This document shows, piece after piece, positions 24,769 through 38,295 of a stretch of DNA of 64,000 nt. Made by a program: the position numbers and the translations under genes. Every line of letters begins with the position of its first letter. Within the stretch, counting starts at the first letter, position 1. The stretch lies in NCBI GenBank assembly GCA_004794785.1, contig SJOL01006390.1:233340-297339 (forward strand). Reading direction: 5' to 3'. The notes under the pieces are model-generated. The model had not been told where the DNA came from, ran no database searches, and saw only the letters and a list, made by a program, of their open reading frames with translations. This stretch comes from Opisthorchis felineus (Eukaryota; Platyhelminthes; Trematoda; Opisthorchiida; Opisthorchiidae).

Positions 24769-27700
24769 GACGTCTGACTCACAATGTATGACGTTTCGTC
24801 GGTCAAAAACTAACGTGGCGGTGCGCCGTGCTAGATCTAATAGCCTTTGGTCGCATAAGTCACCAAGTTTGGGCCGCGCGTTGAGCGTGGGCACTGATGT
24901 CGGCTCATGATAAGTTGCGTCCGAAAGCGTCCGTCCAGTGTTACGAGAACAAGGTTTAGGAGGCTTGAGTACCGAAGACCTTCGGAAATTTGCCCTCCAT
25001 GCCTTTGTAAAGGGACACCCTGATCTCTTCTAGAGTTTGTGTGATAAGGTGAGGATGAGCTCAGAGAGTTGAGACAAGTGCTGGTGCATTGGGACCATGG
25101 AAATTTTCGTTGTGGAAAGGTAGACGGTTGGATAAAGACCAGTCAAAGCACTTATGCGGAAACTGGTGATTGAGAGGAAAACAATGGCTCTCTAGAGCTT
25201 CGTGTCGTAACAAAACGTTGGTACAGGAGATTGGGATGAGTATCGTTACTGAAAGCGGGGAGAACCTGACCTAGCGCCAAATCTTGAGGTCTCTCAGAGT
25301 ATGTGTCCATTCAAACAATGCCGGGGTGAATGTCATGATTTATATGTGCTTATTATTATACTTACCCTATATACTCATATAGAACCTTTGTATGTACATT
25401 TCAGCTCATTCGCGGTTGTTCTTAGACAAGTAAAACGTTGCTTATTTTCGATAACCCGGACTCTGTTTTAACTCGTTCTCGGACACATTCTAAACGTCTC
25501 ACGCAGACCGTTGATTAACGGTGATAACTATCGTGGCCTTACACAGGCAAAGGGGGTAATTACAGGGCACTAGTTTATTAGAACTTGCCTATCGTCTTTA
25601 TACGCAGGGGATGATTAAGCCACTGAGCAAGTACATCAGAAGTAATGACCACGTTCTCGCAATATTTCTGCAGGACCACCCATCAAGAAAATAAGGGAAC
25701 TGATAATAGGGAAGGTGGTCTTGTCGGCTTCACCACGTGAATCGATAACCCGCGTCTCAGGACAACAGCCTTAGTCTGAAGATCAAAAGGTCAGTGAAAT
25801 TTATATCCATGCCAAGTTAGTACCGCAGGGGGGTACTCAGCAATGTTTTGCCGCTGAAGCAGAAACTGCAGACATAGTCCAGCTGTTTCAGCAATTGGTC
25901 ACCAAGAGAGGTGGTATGAATTCCGGTAGGGGTTCAACCGAGATGAGAACCGTATACTACGGTGATCTGCTGCAGCGATACCATACATCGGTCACCAGAA
26001 CGATGTAGTGTTTTTGAGTTGAACGACTGGTGTAGCCCAGTTTGTTCATTATGTAATTCCTCCCCTAAGTCTGTCGTTCACCGCCGTCTGGCTTCCGAAT
26101 GCTAATCAGTCCATGCAACTGCATTTACGCTGAAGTGAACCCTGATTATTTACAACTTAGCAAAGTTAATAAATCAAGTAGTTACGACGTAGGGCCAGAG
26201 AAAACCAGCTGTTTTCAGGTCGGTGACGTACCAGCACCGCCATGACATCGCACTCTCGCTATGTTGCCGATTCTCCGGCGATGTGCAGCCGGGTGAATAT
26301 TGGAAAACCTGGCAACTGGCAACCAATTCCCTCCACTCATGAGCTTGGGAAATCACCTCGCCCTTGTGTATCAACCCCTGGAACGCTCCGTGAACTGCGC
26401 ATAGCACCGGTGATCTTTGAGGTATCGTCTGGCAGATCTGTTAATGGGTTGATTCGACGCATTCACACGGATATCACGACACACTCAACCCATTCACCCT
26501 TTAATTGCTGGCGAGCTTAAACATACTGCTACCACAAGTGTTGATGAGTTCAGAAAAGCTGGGTAGTAGTAAAATAGGTAGAACTTACTTTTTACAACTC
26601 GGTCGGTAGTGGGGTTGTTCGGGGACGCAGCATTTGAAGTCATCAGTAAAAAAATATCCAATTAAAATCCCAGGTGGCGCGATGTAACAATGTTAATGCA
26701 CAGCCCCGTCAAATGGAATTCACCCATCTACATTTGTTGCTATGGCCGCCAAAATGAGCAGGGCATATGACTCGCGAAAAGCCACCAGAATGCCGTACTT
26801 AGAGTTGAAAACTAATACTGCGTTGGAAATGCCACTGGGAAAGGGCACTTGGACAGTCGTTTTACTGAAGCAACGACCTTTGCGACCCTTTTGAGTTTCA
26901 GTTCAAACCCTTACGAATGCATCCCCAGTTATGTTCATCGCAGACAGCAAGAGGGTGGTGGTTTCAGTGAATTCAAATATCCGTCAGTTTACCTGAAAAA
27001 CACAAGGCCAGATGCACAGCTCGGGCAAGGCCTAACAATTTTTCGGTCAAGAAAATAGTTTGGTGAACAAGGGATGATATGGTTTCTTGCAAAAATGGCT
27101 AGATAGTATGTCTGTGAATAAAGTGCGGGCAGCGGAGACAAGCCACTCGCAGAATTTTCGGGTTACTTAGAGGTTCAATAACTTAGGAAATGAAACTGAC
27201 GAAAGCCTGAACGGTCACGGACATTTATATCTACAGTCCGTTCAAAAACCGATCTCTTCACCCTCTCGTTCCCATAATTTCCAACCGATTGGCCACCCAC
27301 CTAAGCTCTCCCCTGGCTCTTTAGGCCATGGTCAGGCCGAACATTTTGCTTATTTGCAGATGTCCGTTTCCCTAGCCAGATGCCTCCCGCTGTGAGCGGG
27401 TTTAGGCGAGCAGTTGATAGAATCCTGTGGGTTCTAGTCTTCTCCCAAACTGGGTCTGCAACTCACCTCTGGTCAACCGTTACGCATTTCACGCCTTTTG
27501 TTAGTTGGTGCCCCTAGTATTCACACCACTACGCATTCATTCTACATGAGTATGAATTTGCACTATCTGGATAGCATTTACGTATGCGTATGTATTTAGG
27601 TGACCCATCCATTAGCCCTAACCCACTTCTGTCTGGCACCAGTTGCTACGGAGCCCACATCTTTTTCTCTCCCAGCCAACTTCCAACCGCCTGCCTACAT

Positions 27701-29086
27701 GAGATGCCATATGATGCTCCTACTCGCGTGTTCCCCAACTATTCCTCCCGACATCTGGACACACCGAAAGCCCGGAATAACCCAACAAAAACAGCAAACT
27801 AAGAAGCACCATGGTTCAGTCGTGTCCTGAAATTAAGTTTCGGTTCATTTTGTCTACACGTTGATGATTCAAACGTGCGAATTCACTATACAATTGCCGG
27901 CGGTCAATTTAGACTTCAGCTGCTTGGGACAACTGAAGAAACGCTTGCGGATATACGCCCACGAACTTAATAATTTTGGCGGAACTAGATCTCCCGGGAA
28001 TCCTACTGAATTTTCAGCTGCGTGAGCGTATAAATGGTACAGATGCAAGCCAGAAGTTGGTGGCGACATTGTCGCTTGTTTCTGAGCCTACGCTGTCATT
28101 TGGGCGGAACTGCTTTGACTGGACAACGACTCTCCAACATGCAGCCAGTGATGGTCCGTGCGTCGTCTTCAATTCGTGGGCTTTTTATCCGAAGGCAGAC
28201 AAAAACGGCGGCTGTTCTTGTTGTCTTCGGACGACATTTCATAGGGCGTGCAAACAAGATCTTTAAAGGCCGCCAATTTTTAAGTCGGGGCCGTTCAGTT
28301 GGTTGGTCTAAATCTGACGGCTTTGTCAAGTTTGGCAATAGCAGACAAGTTAAGTAGCTGTATGAAACGCACTTTAATATGAAAACTATCCCGACAACAC
28401 GAAAAATCGTTCAATTTGGTGCTGAAACATCTGCAGTGGAGCAATGTCTGTTGAGGTGGAGCAAAGTTAAAAAGTCACGTACAACTGCGGACAGGCCAGC
28501 CATAGACCTGAAGGACACTGAACTGCACATTCTATGCGGCCCAAGTACGAAGGATACCCAGCCCGGAGTGAAATATACGGGAAGTGACGGAAAATGTGAT
28601 AAACGGCCGAACGATAACGTTTGAGGACCTTCAAGTTCAGTTTACAGGCCAGCGATGGCCCGCACTAACTTGATACCGTTCAATACCCCTGCGCTTTGGA
28701 GGCATTGCGGACTGATTTTTACCCAGAATGTACAGCATATTGTAGATTGATTGCGGTATTACGAAGAGCATACTCCTGGAAGACTGTGGCATGAGTACAC
28801 TCGTCGAGGCTGCCGTAGTAAATCTGTAAATGTGAACCAGGCTCAAAAAGGTGCGAATGGAAATGGAGACAAATACCGAACGTGGCGTTACTTGCCAACG
28901 GACACGAATATAAAATTACGCGGCACAGAAAAAGCGAGCACCCACACAACCACAATGAAAGCTTAAGGCGGGCGGATGTATAGGATGCAATTACTGGTCC
29001 AACACGTTTCTGTAAGAAACATTGCGGTGAGTGAAGGAACTAGATTAGTCGTTCGAAGCATCACGCCTCTTAGTGATAATGAATAG
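24769..29086. other. no feature recognised
   Basis: Frames of 66-107 codons occur (26174-26520, 27976-28357) but show no motif or splice context that I trust. 27240-27830 is strongly pyrimidine-rich on the plus strand, like plus-oriented LINE 3' UTRs elsewhere in the window, which may mark an undetected copy. Confidence 0.4.
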
Positions 29087-30700
29087 TAATAATAATGATA
29101 ATAATAATAATAGTAATAATAATAATAATGTTTATTCCCAACTGGTGGGTGGCATACCGTCAGGCATGATCATAATATTACAGTCAGAATAAAAAATGAC
29201 TGACCGTGTTTGTGGATACAGGGGATTGCTCGGAAAGGGAACAGTGTCATAAACATTGGGCATTAATAATAATAATGGTAACTTGTAGGGAGCATGCCGA
29301 TTGAGACATGATCAGTTCGTTACAACCCGAACGCGGCAGGTAACAACACAACGGGCATGCTTACTACGTGAAAAGTCACCACAGTTGTGAAAACCGAAAA
29401 AAACGAGGACAATGGGCATGAGGTACGATTAGTTGAAAGATGAGGCCTGGTGACCTGAACCAAAACTGAGAACCGTTGCAGGCCATGAGTGAATTTGGGC
29501 GGTCGACTAAATGGCTAGGATTACCAAATGCAAAAATGGAGATGGAGGTAGAAGAATTCGATCTGGAGACAAATGGCAAGTTTTGTCTCAAAAATTCGGT
29601 TTAGATTGAAACTAAGTAGGCTCACTGGTGTCACTGTAACAGGGACGTCAGGTGTAAAGGGTAGTGTTGATGGGGAGATGGTGCAAATGCACAGGGCCAA
29701 CCGAACACCGTAAATGAAATTGAACTTTTGGAAGGGTCAAACCGAAATTGCGGCAGGAATCTAGGTTGGTTAATTCCGAACGATATGTTCAGCAGTTTAG
29801 AACGAGGCGGTTGGTCCCAGCGGAAAAATATGTTTGTGGTTGCGATTACAGACTCGAGTAGGCAAGAGGCTGCGGTCGAGCTTCTGAAGAAGGTAGTTGT
29901 GGGGGTGCCATCAGACTGGGTACGGCAGCGCCATGCCATCATTGCACTGACATACTTCGGTTTCTGGGCTGCCCCGTAACGGTCGTCATAGGTCGCCGCA
30001 ATGGGACAGGGGATACGCATTTCCGTGGCAGCTTTTCACGGATTCACGGATTGATACACAGGATCGAGGCTTTTTCCCAAGTTTCCCGGGTCGGTTGTGT
30101 TTTTGTCGTTCTGCGGTTGTCGTTCACCTGAAAGGCACAAGCGAAAAAAGGGTGTAGCACTGCTCTTTAAGTTCTCAGCGCGGGACAGTAATTTTGCCAG
30201 CACGAGGACTCGCATAGGAAAGTGTCTGGTAGTGCTTTGAACTGGGTTCTAGAAGGAGCGTGGACAACTGTCGGAGGAAGGTTATTCCACGCAGCTACTA
30301 CAGGAAATGAGAAGAAATTTTGCCTGATAAAAGTGTTCGCTCTGAGCTTGATTTGGGTTAGACGAGGAGTTGACACAGGTAGAGTCAAGCCAATGTAGAG
30401 TCATTGGTAATTTCAATTCAGTTGGAGGACCATGCGAGCGTAGACCGCGGACAATCCAAATTGAACGAATAACGGAAGCACGGGGCGTTTGCGCAACTCC
30501 AGTCGAAGTGTGAAGCGTGGGAAGAGCGGGAATGAGGAAGGAGGAAGTAGGAAGGAATAGGATGAGAGCAGTAGCGTCTGTTGAGCGTCTGGAGGCATCA
30601 GATAAAACGGTGTTCAGTAGAAAAAATATAAAAGCGGATGACAGCAAACTAAACGAACCCAGGAAGAGGTGCATTTTGTTGGCTGACCTAGAAGCCAAGT
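29087..30700 (-). pseudogene. jockey/CR1-like LINE: ORF end, long 3' UTR and AAT-type tail
   Basis: On the minus strand, the frame at 30167-30388 reads LTQIKLRANTFIRQNFFSFPVVAAWNNLPPTV, then HAPSRTQFKALPDTFL, the C-terminal signature (FF..R...WN.LP..VV.A.S...FK..L) of jockey/CR1-group LINE reverse transcriptase ORFs. About 1 kb of 3' UTR follows, then a box at about 29135-29215 and an AAT-type microsatellite at 29087-29130. That terminal box recurs at 36.0, 36.5, 37.4 and 38.3 kb, and UTR parts recur at 35.1 and 41.6 kb. The 5' part is missing, and the frame above 30390 is disrupted. Confidence 0.78.
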
Positions 30701-32447
30701 ACTAGCTGGGCCGGAGTAGGTGCCTAATTTTTGGAAGGCAAGGACTTAGCCGCCAAGGCAGGGTGGCTATCCGTTGGACTATTTGGAACAGGCGATTACA
30801 TGGTAAGAATGCATGGCGGTAGTTTTTAGCTCAGCAAAAAAATCCAACCAAAGGGTCTCCGTTGTGCAAAGGGGGTGTTAATGTTAACAGGGACAGCAGA
30901 CAAATAATAAGCGTTTGGGCAACAGCTTCTGAGATAATGGGTAACAACCGTATTTTAACTAGAATCTACCACGTTAACTCAACATGAAGGTGAGAGTATG
31001 GGTGAGCAGTCACTGGGTCACTGCTCTCAGCTCCAAGAAGCGAATGGTGCATGGCAAGAAAAGCCATTAGGCGCTAGCTGTAACTACTGGTAATCAGGAA
31101 ACAATGAAGGATTTACGTTTTATATGTATATGATTGCTTCAGAGAACAAAAGGGAAGAACGTGTGAGTTATGTTTGGATGATGAAGTGGACTTGGGGTGG
31201 TGCAGTTCAACTTAGACGAAGGTTGCCACGCCCTGCACGTCGACGTCAGCCGTGAGCCTCGCACAGTGTCTTCAGGCTACCCCATGCATGTATTTTTTAA
31301 ACGAAAGAACTGCTGTCATTTGCTTGCGTTTCTTGGTGTTGTCAGACAAGTGACAACCGTGACAAGTCCAATCCAGCTACAGACAAACAACAACGGTGCT
31401 CTTTTATGATGTTCCCAAATTAAAGGCGAGGTTCAGAACCACCGGCGATGGGCGATGCACCCGTGCTACTGGAGCGGTGGCGGGTAGATGAACGCACCAT
31501 GGTGCAACGTAACAGGGCGACTCTCCTAGCAGGGTGTACCCGTCCACCACATGAGGTTTTCATCCCTCGTGCATGCTACCAGATCTGCAGGGTGACCTGC
31601 CACCAAGCAGTCATAATTGCAATTTGTGCATTAATAATAATAAAAACTCCAGTTACCAGATATTTTATCCGGTCGGAGGAAAACCAGGCCAATAAAACAG
31701 CTAGGTCATTTCGAACAAGCAAACGGCAAACAGCCACTGGAAGAGGCAAGTCGCGGGGACAAATGAAACAGCAGCTACCTTTTGGGCCATGGGAGTAGAA
31801 TGTAGATTTTCAGGGTGTGCGTACTATGGCTAAACGACGACGAAGCGTTGGTGTGAGCCGCCATGTCAAGTAGATGCGCACCACAGTGTTACGTGTATGT
31901 GTGAATGAGTGGGCAGTGGAAACAAAAAGGTATTTCATTCTTTGCGTATCTTCAGACTCACTATTTGATGTGCGTGCACTGCATGTGGTCAGAGGATGTG
32001 GAATGTTTCTGAACGGTGAGGAAATAAGGCTTCGGCTTTGCTACGGTTAGTTAAATCCAGTAAAAGCAATGCGCCAAACATTAAATAGAGCTGACAGACT
32101 TATTCAGGGATGGGACCAGGCTTGAAAGATCTAGGAATAAGTTGGCTGGGCACAGAAGCTTCAGACCGGAGGTAAGGAGACGCAACGAGGTCAGTGGAGA
32201 CGGGTATGAAATCAATTACGATGGCAGGCGCTAGACACTCTCTGCAAAACAACAACGCTTCAGAGAGCAGGTGCAGATGTAGTCCCAGGAGGAAAACGTC
32301 TGCATGAGAGATAGATACTATGGTGATTTACGAACGGGAACACTTGGGAGGGTAGTTGTCTCACTTGTGGTTTAACGTTAAGGGGTTCAAGGTGGCGAAC
32401 GTACATGCTAGGACCAAGTTACAGGACAGCTGGGATGAGAGCGCAAA

Positions 32448-33830
32448 TTAGAAGGGCTTAGGGCCTGTTTCAAAGAATGTGTTTAGTGTAAGCTGTGGGG
32501 CGAAAAGATGCTCGGTTCCCTCAATGGAGAGGTGGGAATCGAGAGTCCTTCGGAATTCTACATGAGGTGGTATAGTGCGGATACGGGAGGGGAGGTTGTT
32601 CCATAGTTTGGAATACATGCAAAGGAAAAAGACAGCTCGACAGGTTGACAATGGGAGCAAAAATCCAGAGTTGCAGATATTGTAGGAAGGGCAGGAAGAA
32701 AATTCAGGATGGCAGTCAGCTATGCAAGCCCGTCGGTAGATTAGGCGATGTAGAAGGCCTAGGTTCAACCTAATGCGCCTCAGCCGTAAAGGATCCAACC
32801 CAAGTGATGAACAGCGAAGACGATACGGCAGTGTGGATAACGCCGGAAACAAGGACGTAGTGAACGTGCGCTGCGCGTTCTCCACAGCAGTCCGGCATGC
32901 CTGCGAATACTGTGAAGCAAATTCAGGGCTGGATTCAATAGTGGGTCTTACGACCTGCTTAAAGATGGCAATTAAACATGATTTATTGTGGGAGAATCGG
33001 CGAATGAACGCGCACAGCTTGCGGGCTTTAGCCACCCGGTACCATGCGTGTTGAGAAAAACTGAAAGCACGGGAATACCTAAGACGTAGGTCTCTCACTT
33101 CGGGAAGAGTAGGGCTCGAGAGTCAATTAAGAATGAGTTTCCCAGGAGGAATCTGGAATAAATGTGAGAGGGCTTGACATTTTGGAACGGCCGGCATCGT
33201 AGGCGGAAGAAATGATTAAATTAATCAACCTGACATGTGTTAGCTTACCGCCGTGCCATAAATCCATACTGCCGATTGGTAGGTTTCTTGGTGGTGAGCA
33301 GGTAATCCATGACGGGAAATTTGATTAGGCGCTCAAGGGTACGGGAGAGCAAGCGGGTATAGTGGATGCCACGACAACTAGCCGGAGCAGTTCGTGGACC
33401 TGACTTATAGTATTGTACAATGGTGGAGCGATTCCACTGGCTTGGAACTGTGCCGGTGATAAAGGAGATATTGAAGGGATTATGGATGAGGGTGCGAATG
33501 TCCGGGCCACCAGCTTTTAAGATGAGCGAAGGGGTACCGTCAGTGCCTGGAAAAATGGAGTCTCTAAGGCAGATGAGTGAGGATGTTAAGTCAAAAAAGT
33601 ACCTGAGAGTGTGCAGAAGGTGGGGCTTGTTTCGTCAACAGATGTGGTCGCATTGGAACGAGGTGTGGAGTAATGAGTAGATAGGGTCGATTCGGAGGGA
33701 ACATGGTAGCTGGCGAAATAAGCGTTTAGGGATTCTACAATATAAGCAGGGTCGAAAAGAGGCTTCCCGTCAGCGGCCACAATATTTGGAATTGCAGATG
33801 AATTAGAAAAGCAGCGCTTGTGAGAGAGGC
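32448..33830 (-). pseudogene. jockey/CR1-like LINE, linker, RT fragments and C-terminus
   Basis: The minus strand from 33780 down reads DGKPLFDPAYIVESLNAYFA, the pre-RT linker of this LINE group. The region 33570-33240 keeps RT fragments in shifting frames: a PGTDGTPSLILK-like segment, TGTVPSQWNRSTIVQYYKSG, GIHYTRLLSRTLERLI, and NRQYGFMA. The frame at 33098-32448 is a 216-codon C-terminus with FSHNKSCLIAIFKQVVRPTI, LPYRLRCSSLGLDPLRLRRI, LGLLHRLIYRR and SKLWNNLPSRI. The catalytic YxDD region is not present between these blocks. An AAT run at 31632-31643 could mark the 3' end of the same copy, which would extend it about 800 bp, but this is uncertain. Confidence 0.75.
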
Positions 33831-33841
33831 GCCCCAGCCTC

Positions 33842-34840
33842 TTAGATTAAAGGAAATGGGCTACGGCAGTAGATTCCAGCTGTGAAAGCCGTTTCCTCGC
33901 GGTCGTTTGAGTTGATAGATGGTTGCCAGTATCCGGAACGCAAGTTGAACGCCGGGGAATATCCGGATTGCTGGAGCGAATCAAAACTCATCGAAACAGA
34001 ATGGAGGGCAACAACCCAATTTACGGCCACTTAATTCAAACGCCGTAAATCCACGCAAAATCTGTATTTTTTGTCAGTTTCCTTTACAAGCACAACCGGG
34101 AAGTTGTACGCACTGTTGACATTTTTGACTACGAAATTTTTCAACGCCTCTTGAACCCGTTTATGGGCCTCCTCTCGTAGATGGCCTGGCAGCTGACGGG
34201 GACCGTAAGATCAAATGCGTTCGGATGAGAGCGGAATTCCGTGTTCAGTCCACGACCAGAAACAAAACAGACCTTCATCGCCTGCGAAAAGATCGGAGTA
34301 CTCCTCAACCACAGATTATACTGACAGCGCATTACAAGACGGAAGCTTTCAGGCACGCAGTTCACTCACGGTAGTGCCTGGGTAAACTTTGAGCTTTACT
34401 GAGCCATGCTTTGTCACCAGTTTTCTTCGCTGTGGGTCAATCACGGATTCTTCGTTCTCCCAAAAGTGTCTGCTCTGGATCCGGGCTGATCAGAAACTTG
34501 TGCTGCACCGACCTGTCGCCTAAGGGCATTGAAAGCATTGACAATCCGTCAATGTTTGGTCATTATCCACCTACCGCTCTGACGGCTAGCGCACACGGTT
34601 TGCATTTAGCTTCGCTCACTCTCTGACTCGGTAGTACCTCTGCTCTTGTAGCATTTAGGCAGAGGTCCCTATTCTCGTCCACCTTGATAACGGCCTGTAT
34701 CGTGGCCTGTGTCACAGCGCTAATCACAACCAACAGAGTACAGAATGATAATCCAAAGTACTAATGTGTACCGGTGGTCCAGTAAGGCGACATTAGTCAT
34801 TCCAGTGGCCGGACATGCCACAGTTGTAGTACCAGCTGGT
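33842..34840 (-). pseudogene. Ty3/gypsy LTR retrotransposon remnant (gag zinc knuckle to pol RT)
   Basis: From 34825 down on the minus strand: a zinc-knuckle-like YYNCGMSGHWND followed by a stop and CR (one cysteine lost), then a protease-sized gap, then NTEFRSHPNAFDLTVPV, NFPVVLVKETDKKYRFCVDL with RRLN and a stop, then FNLRSGYWQPSINSNDREET and AFTAG. The last segments are the RT fingers and first catalytic region of gypsy-type pol (a VVLVKKKDG..RFCVDYR..N and D..SGYWQ....DR.KTAF pattern). The conserved catalytic D is replaced (FNL for LDL). No LTRs were seen. The fragment abuts the LINE remnant at about 33840, suggesting one broke the other. Confidence 0.75.
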
Positions 34841-35139
34841 TCAAGCGCGCCTCAGCGATTCTGTCTTCATCGCTGCAAGCTGTTTGGCTAGTTGGTCCAC
34901 TTCAACCTTTGGGTCCTCTACTGGTGAGTCCCCTAACTTCTTTGTGGCTGCAACGTGGCCAGCGGAGTCTCGGCCGATTCACATAGATCGTGATCTGCGT
35001 CCATAAGGATCCACAGTCGGACCGGAAACCTGCCCAAGATCTTACATCGGCTTCATTCTACCTCCGTGGATTCCCTTGGCCAACCCAAAATATCACGCTG
35101 CTCACAGAATTGCACATCCCAGCCCGATGATTACAAACA
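34841..35139. other. unassigned; possibly gag of the gypsy remnant
   Basis: Lies directly upstream (minus sense) of the zinc-knuckle remnant, so gag is expected here, but I cannot recognise it. Confidence 0.35.
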
Positions 35140-36115
35140 GGACGCCTGTTACGGGACTGTTCAAAAACCGAAGTATGTCAGTGCAATGACTGCACGGCAC
35201 TGCCATATCCAGTTTGATAGCAAACCCGTAAATATTCCTCTCCTACTATTGATTGTACCCCCTCGCCAACTTGTTCTCTTAACTGTTAATACGATCAAAC
35301 TCTTCATATGGCCCCAACCGCCTCGAGGATGCGCTCATTTTATCTGTTGAACTATTCGTTCCAATTTAACCATTTCGTTGGACTTTCAGTCTGTGCTCCC
35401 CACAAAGTCAATAATATTCTTTACAGTTCGCCTTCCGGGTTGTGTACTGTCACCAACTCACACTTCCAAGGAAATTTTATACCTGACTCAACTATAATAG
35501 CGGCACCGACGGGTCTCTACAGTTTCACTGTACACAATGATTCTGAGTTTCCTACCACCATGTATCCGCATCGCTGATCCCTCCAATTTATCATCCCCAC
35601 TTACGCTTTTTGTGACCCTGGCCACAAGCACATCAGTTCAAGGCCACGTGGCCTCAGATGTTATTTTAGGTTTTAGTTGAATTTGACCGGCTGGATGGCA
35701 CCAACCCTGCTGCTTCACCGGATCCGTTGTCCCTCTTCCTCATTTTCCACATGTTGCAGTTTTCCTGCCATGCGTCAGGCAGGATGCCTCTTGTTTTGCC
35801 CTCCCTCATTTTGTTTTTCCAGCCCACCTTCCACTCCAAACGATCTGGCCTTGCTTCTGCCTGATAGGTCCCCCAAAAGCAAAAACAAAAAGTAGTAGAT
35901 TTGTTTACCCTCCCGTGTCGTTTTAAGAGTGACTGCGTCTACATCGGATAATGCGCACTCTTTTTTACGCCGTTCCTTTTCCGGGCAATCCTCAATACCC
36001 GCCAGTCCCGTCAGTCATGCTTTATTCTGACTGCAACATTATGATCATGCTCGACGGTATGCCACTCATCAGTTGGGAACGAATATTATTACTGTTATTA
36101 TAATCACTAAACAAA
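35140..36115 (+). mobile_element. jockey/CR1-like LINE 3' UTR and tail, plus orientation
   Basis: Matches, in reverse orientation, the 3' UTRs at 29.1-30.0 kb (shared peptide-level string QKPKYVSAM near 35160-35190), 38.5-38.8 kb (CAGGCAGGATGCCTCTTGTTT region) and 41.2-41.7 kb. It ends in the terminal box at 36020-36080 and a TTATTACTGTTATTATAA tail. The only copy in this cluster clearly on the plus strand. Confidence 0.72.
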
Positions 36116-36476
36116 CAATACAAAGCTGCTCCACAATTTTCGCAATAAACTTCAACTTTCATCACATGCGGGGCCGAGCTTGGCCACCAACCGTGGACTA
36201 ATCGCATGGTTCATCAGTAGCGTCTATCGTTACAGTATATTCTGCCCTCTTGAGCAACCCATCGACTACCGCTGAACCGTCAACAAGCGTGGGTTTTGTC
36301 CGAACAGAATGGTAGGCGGATGATCAGCCTATTGAAAACAGGTGCGCACAATCCCATCTGCAGATACAGAATAGTCAGGATTGCATGCAGAAATTGTAAT
36401 GCATAAACTTGAATGCTTTGTGCTTCTGGACAAAACATCCAAAACATAAACCTGCTGCATGGACGATACTTCCGTC

Positions 36477-36620
36477 ATAAAAATCATTCCCAGCTGCTGG
36501 GTGGCATACCGTAAGGTATGATCATAACTGTAGAGTCAGAACAGAGGCATGGCTGATGGGATTCGTGTATTTTCAGGGTTGCGCGAAAGCTGGGCAGTCA
36601 CAAATGTTGGGCATTGTCCG
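36477..36620 (-). mobile_element. jockey/CR1-like LINE 3' terminal fragment
   Basis: The terminal box (GGGTGGCATACCGTAAGGTATGATCATAA as read in pieces on plus) matches 29145-29180. The AAT tail is absent. Confidence 0.7.
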
Positions 36621-37429
36621 ACACAGATGAAGCCATGTCTGGCACGATCTAAGTGCTCACCACTGACTAGAAGTAAACCGAAACTAATTCTTTCAAAACC
36701 ATTATGTTTTCGAATTTGCGAATTTTACGGACAGTTAGTCTAATCCGGTTGCACGTTTTAGTGATATGTTACTCATGCCATTTTGCTGAAGTAAGCAAAC
36801 TGTCTGGGTCAGTGGAGACAGCCGATTCGTATGGGACTACCAGCTTATCGGATAAACCACGGAATAAAGTCCGAGCGTACTTTAGCATTCTGTGGTTTTC
36901 TTTAAATGTGAGATAACATCTACAGAATATCCAATGCAAATTCAACCCAGGTGGATAGTTAAATAACTTTTGTAAGCGTTAAACTCGTCAGATGTAACAA
37001 AGGAAATGAGTTCGTCCAGTATACTCCGGGATAACACTGTTTTTGGTATGCTCGCCTTGAGTTCAGTACAATAATGGAAGACAACTTGGTGCATTGTACG
37101 GTGATAATGAGAATGTGCAACTCTGCGAATGATCCTCACTCTCAGAGATAATGCAGTGTTTTCAGATACACGCATGTAAATTACCAACAAAACGATATAT
37201 TTTTCAATTGAATTACTGACGATCCTGTGCTGGAATACGTCAAAAAGCGCAACAATATTGTCGGAAAGTAAAACCAGCCATTGCTCTTCATTACAACAAC
37301 AGTACGAGTTGTCACTTACCTTGGCTACTTATCGTCAATGCTAGGCCCATACCTATGCGCGATTCTGGTTGTGACGCCTCAACTATGCAAGATAGACTAA
37401 ACCAACGGCTAACGACGCCACTTAGGACT

Positions 37430-37540
37430 CATGGTGGGCGGCATGCCGTCAGGCATAATTACAATGTTACAGTCAGAAAAATCACGACTGGTGTCAGATG
37501 AGGGTGCTCATGGTTGCGCAGAAACGGAGCAGTCACACAT
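37430..37540 (-). mobile_element. jockey/CR1-like LINE 3' terminal fragment
   Basis: Contains GGCGGCATGCCGTCAGGCAT, AATGTTACAGTCAGAA and ACGACTGG, the same terminal box. Truncated on both sides. Confidence 0.7.
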
Positions 37541-37779
37541 GATAGCCTAATCCAACGGCCAACTACGGTCCTTCGTTCAAGTTCATGCTACCCTGAGGCC
37601 AGTTTACATGTCTGTCATGTGGGTTCCAGCAACCTCTAACTCATCGCTCATGCCAACGTATTGCTATCCACATTCGCTCCCACAATCGAGCGAAAACTAT
37701 CTTAATGCAGCTACTCCTGATGAAATCTAGCTTTGCTGTTTATTTACATCGGTACTGCATAGTTTACTCTATCTCGCTG

Positions 37780-38025
37780 CCCCAAGATCAAATATCCATC
37801 AACCCACATCAAGGTATCATACACCACCACAATGCCACCATTCCCGTCTTTGTCCCCTAAACCGTCGACTGCCCCTGACCTCCCATCACCCACTCCCAAA
37901 ATGCACCCTGCCTGTCCCTCCGCATTCATCCCACCTGGCCAGAATTTCCGCCCGCCATCCGTCCCTAGACATCCACCAGATACTTCTGTACCATGTCCTC
38001 CATTCCGCTCCTCCCTGCCCTAACA
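37780..38025 (+). other. proline-rich, pyrimidine-rich open frame (probably repeat-derived)
   Basis: The 63-codon frame at 37832-38023 is about one-third proline on a CCA/CCT/CCC-rich strand. This matches the base skew of LINE 3' UTR copies in plus orientation rather than any protein I know, so I do not call it a gene. Confidence 0.3.
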
Positions 38026-38295
38026 ATTATAAGGGCTGCACGGTTGATACCTCTCTCTTCAACTGCATGCCATCCTTCTTAAGTCCCTCCGAAGTCCATG
38101 CTCAGCCCGATACTCCACCCTCTGCCGTGGGCTGAGACCTTCGTTCCCCTCCACTGCCCGCTCAAACCACAGTGTTTAGTACACTTCAATCAACACTAAA
38201 CACTTTCTCAGTCGACCCTACTTTGTGTAGCGCCGTTCCTTCCACGAGACACAGCGGGCGAATTTACCAACTTCATAATTAGAACGATCATCCAG

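Noticed and set aside
29087..29130. CRISPR-like or satellite array
   Set aside because: It is a simple AAT microsatellite at the end of a LINE. No direct repeats with unique spacers exist in the window.
37715..37740. A further hammerhead core (CTGATGAAATC)
   Set aside because: No GAAAC box or helix II partner follows. The same holds for CTGATGAAATCG at about 44796.
37832..38023. Proline-rich protein gene
   Set aside because: The composition is explained by a C/T-rich strand typical of LINE 3' UTR copies here, with no start context or homology.
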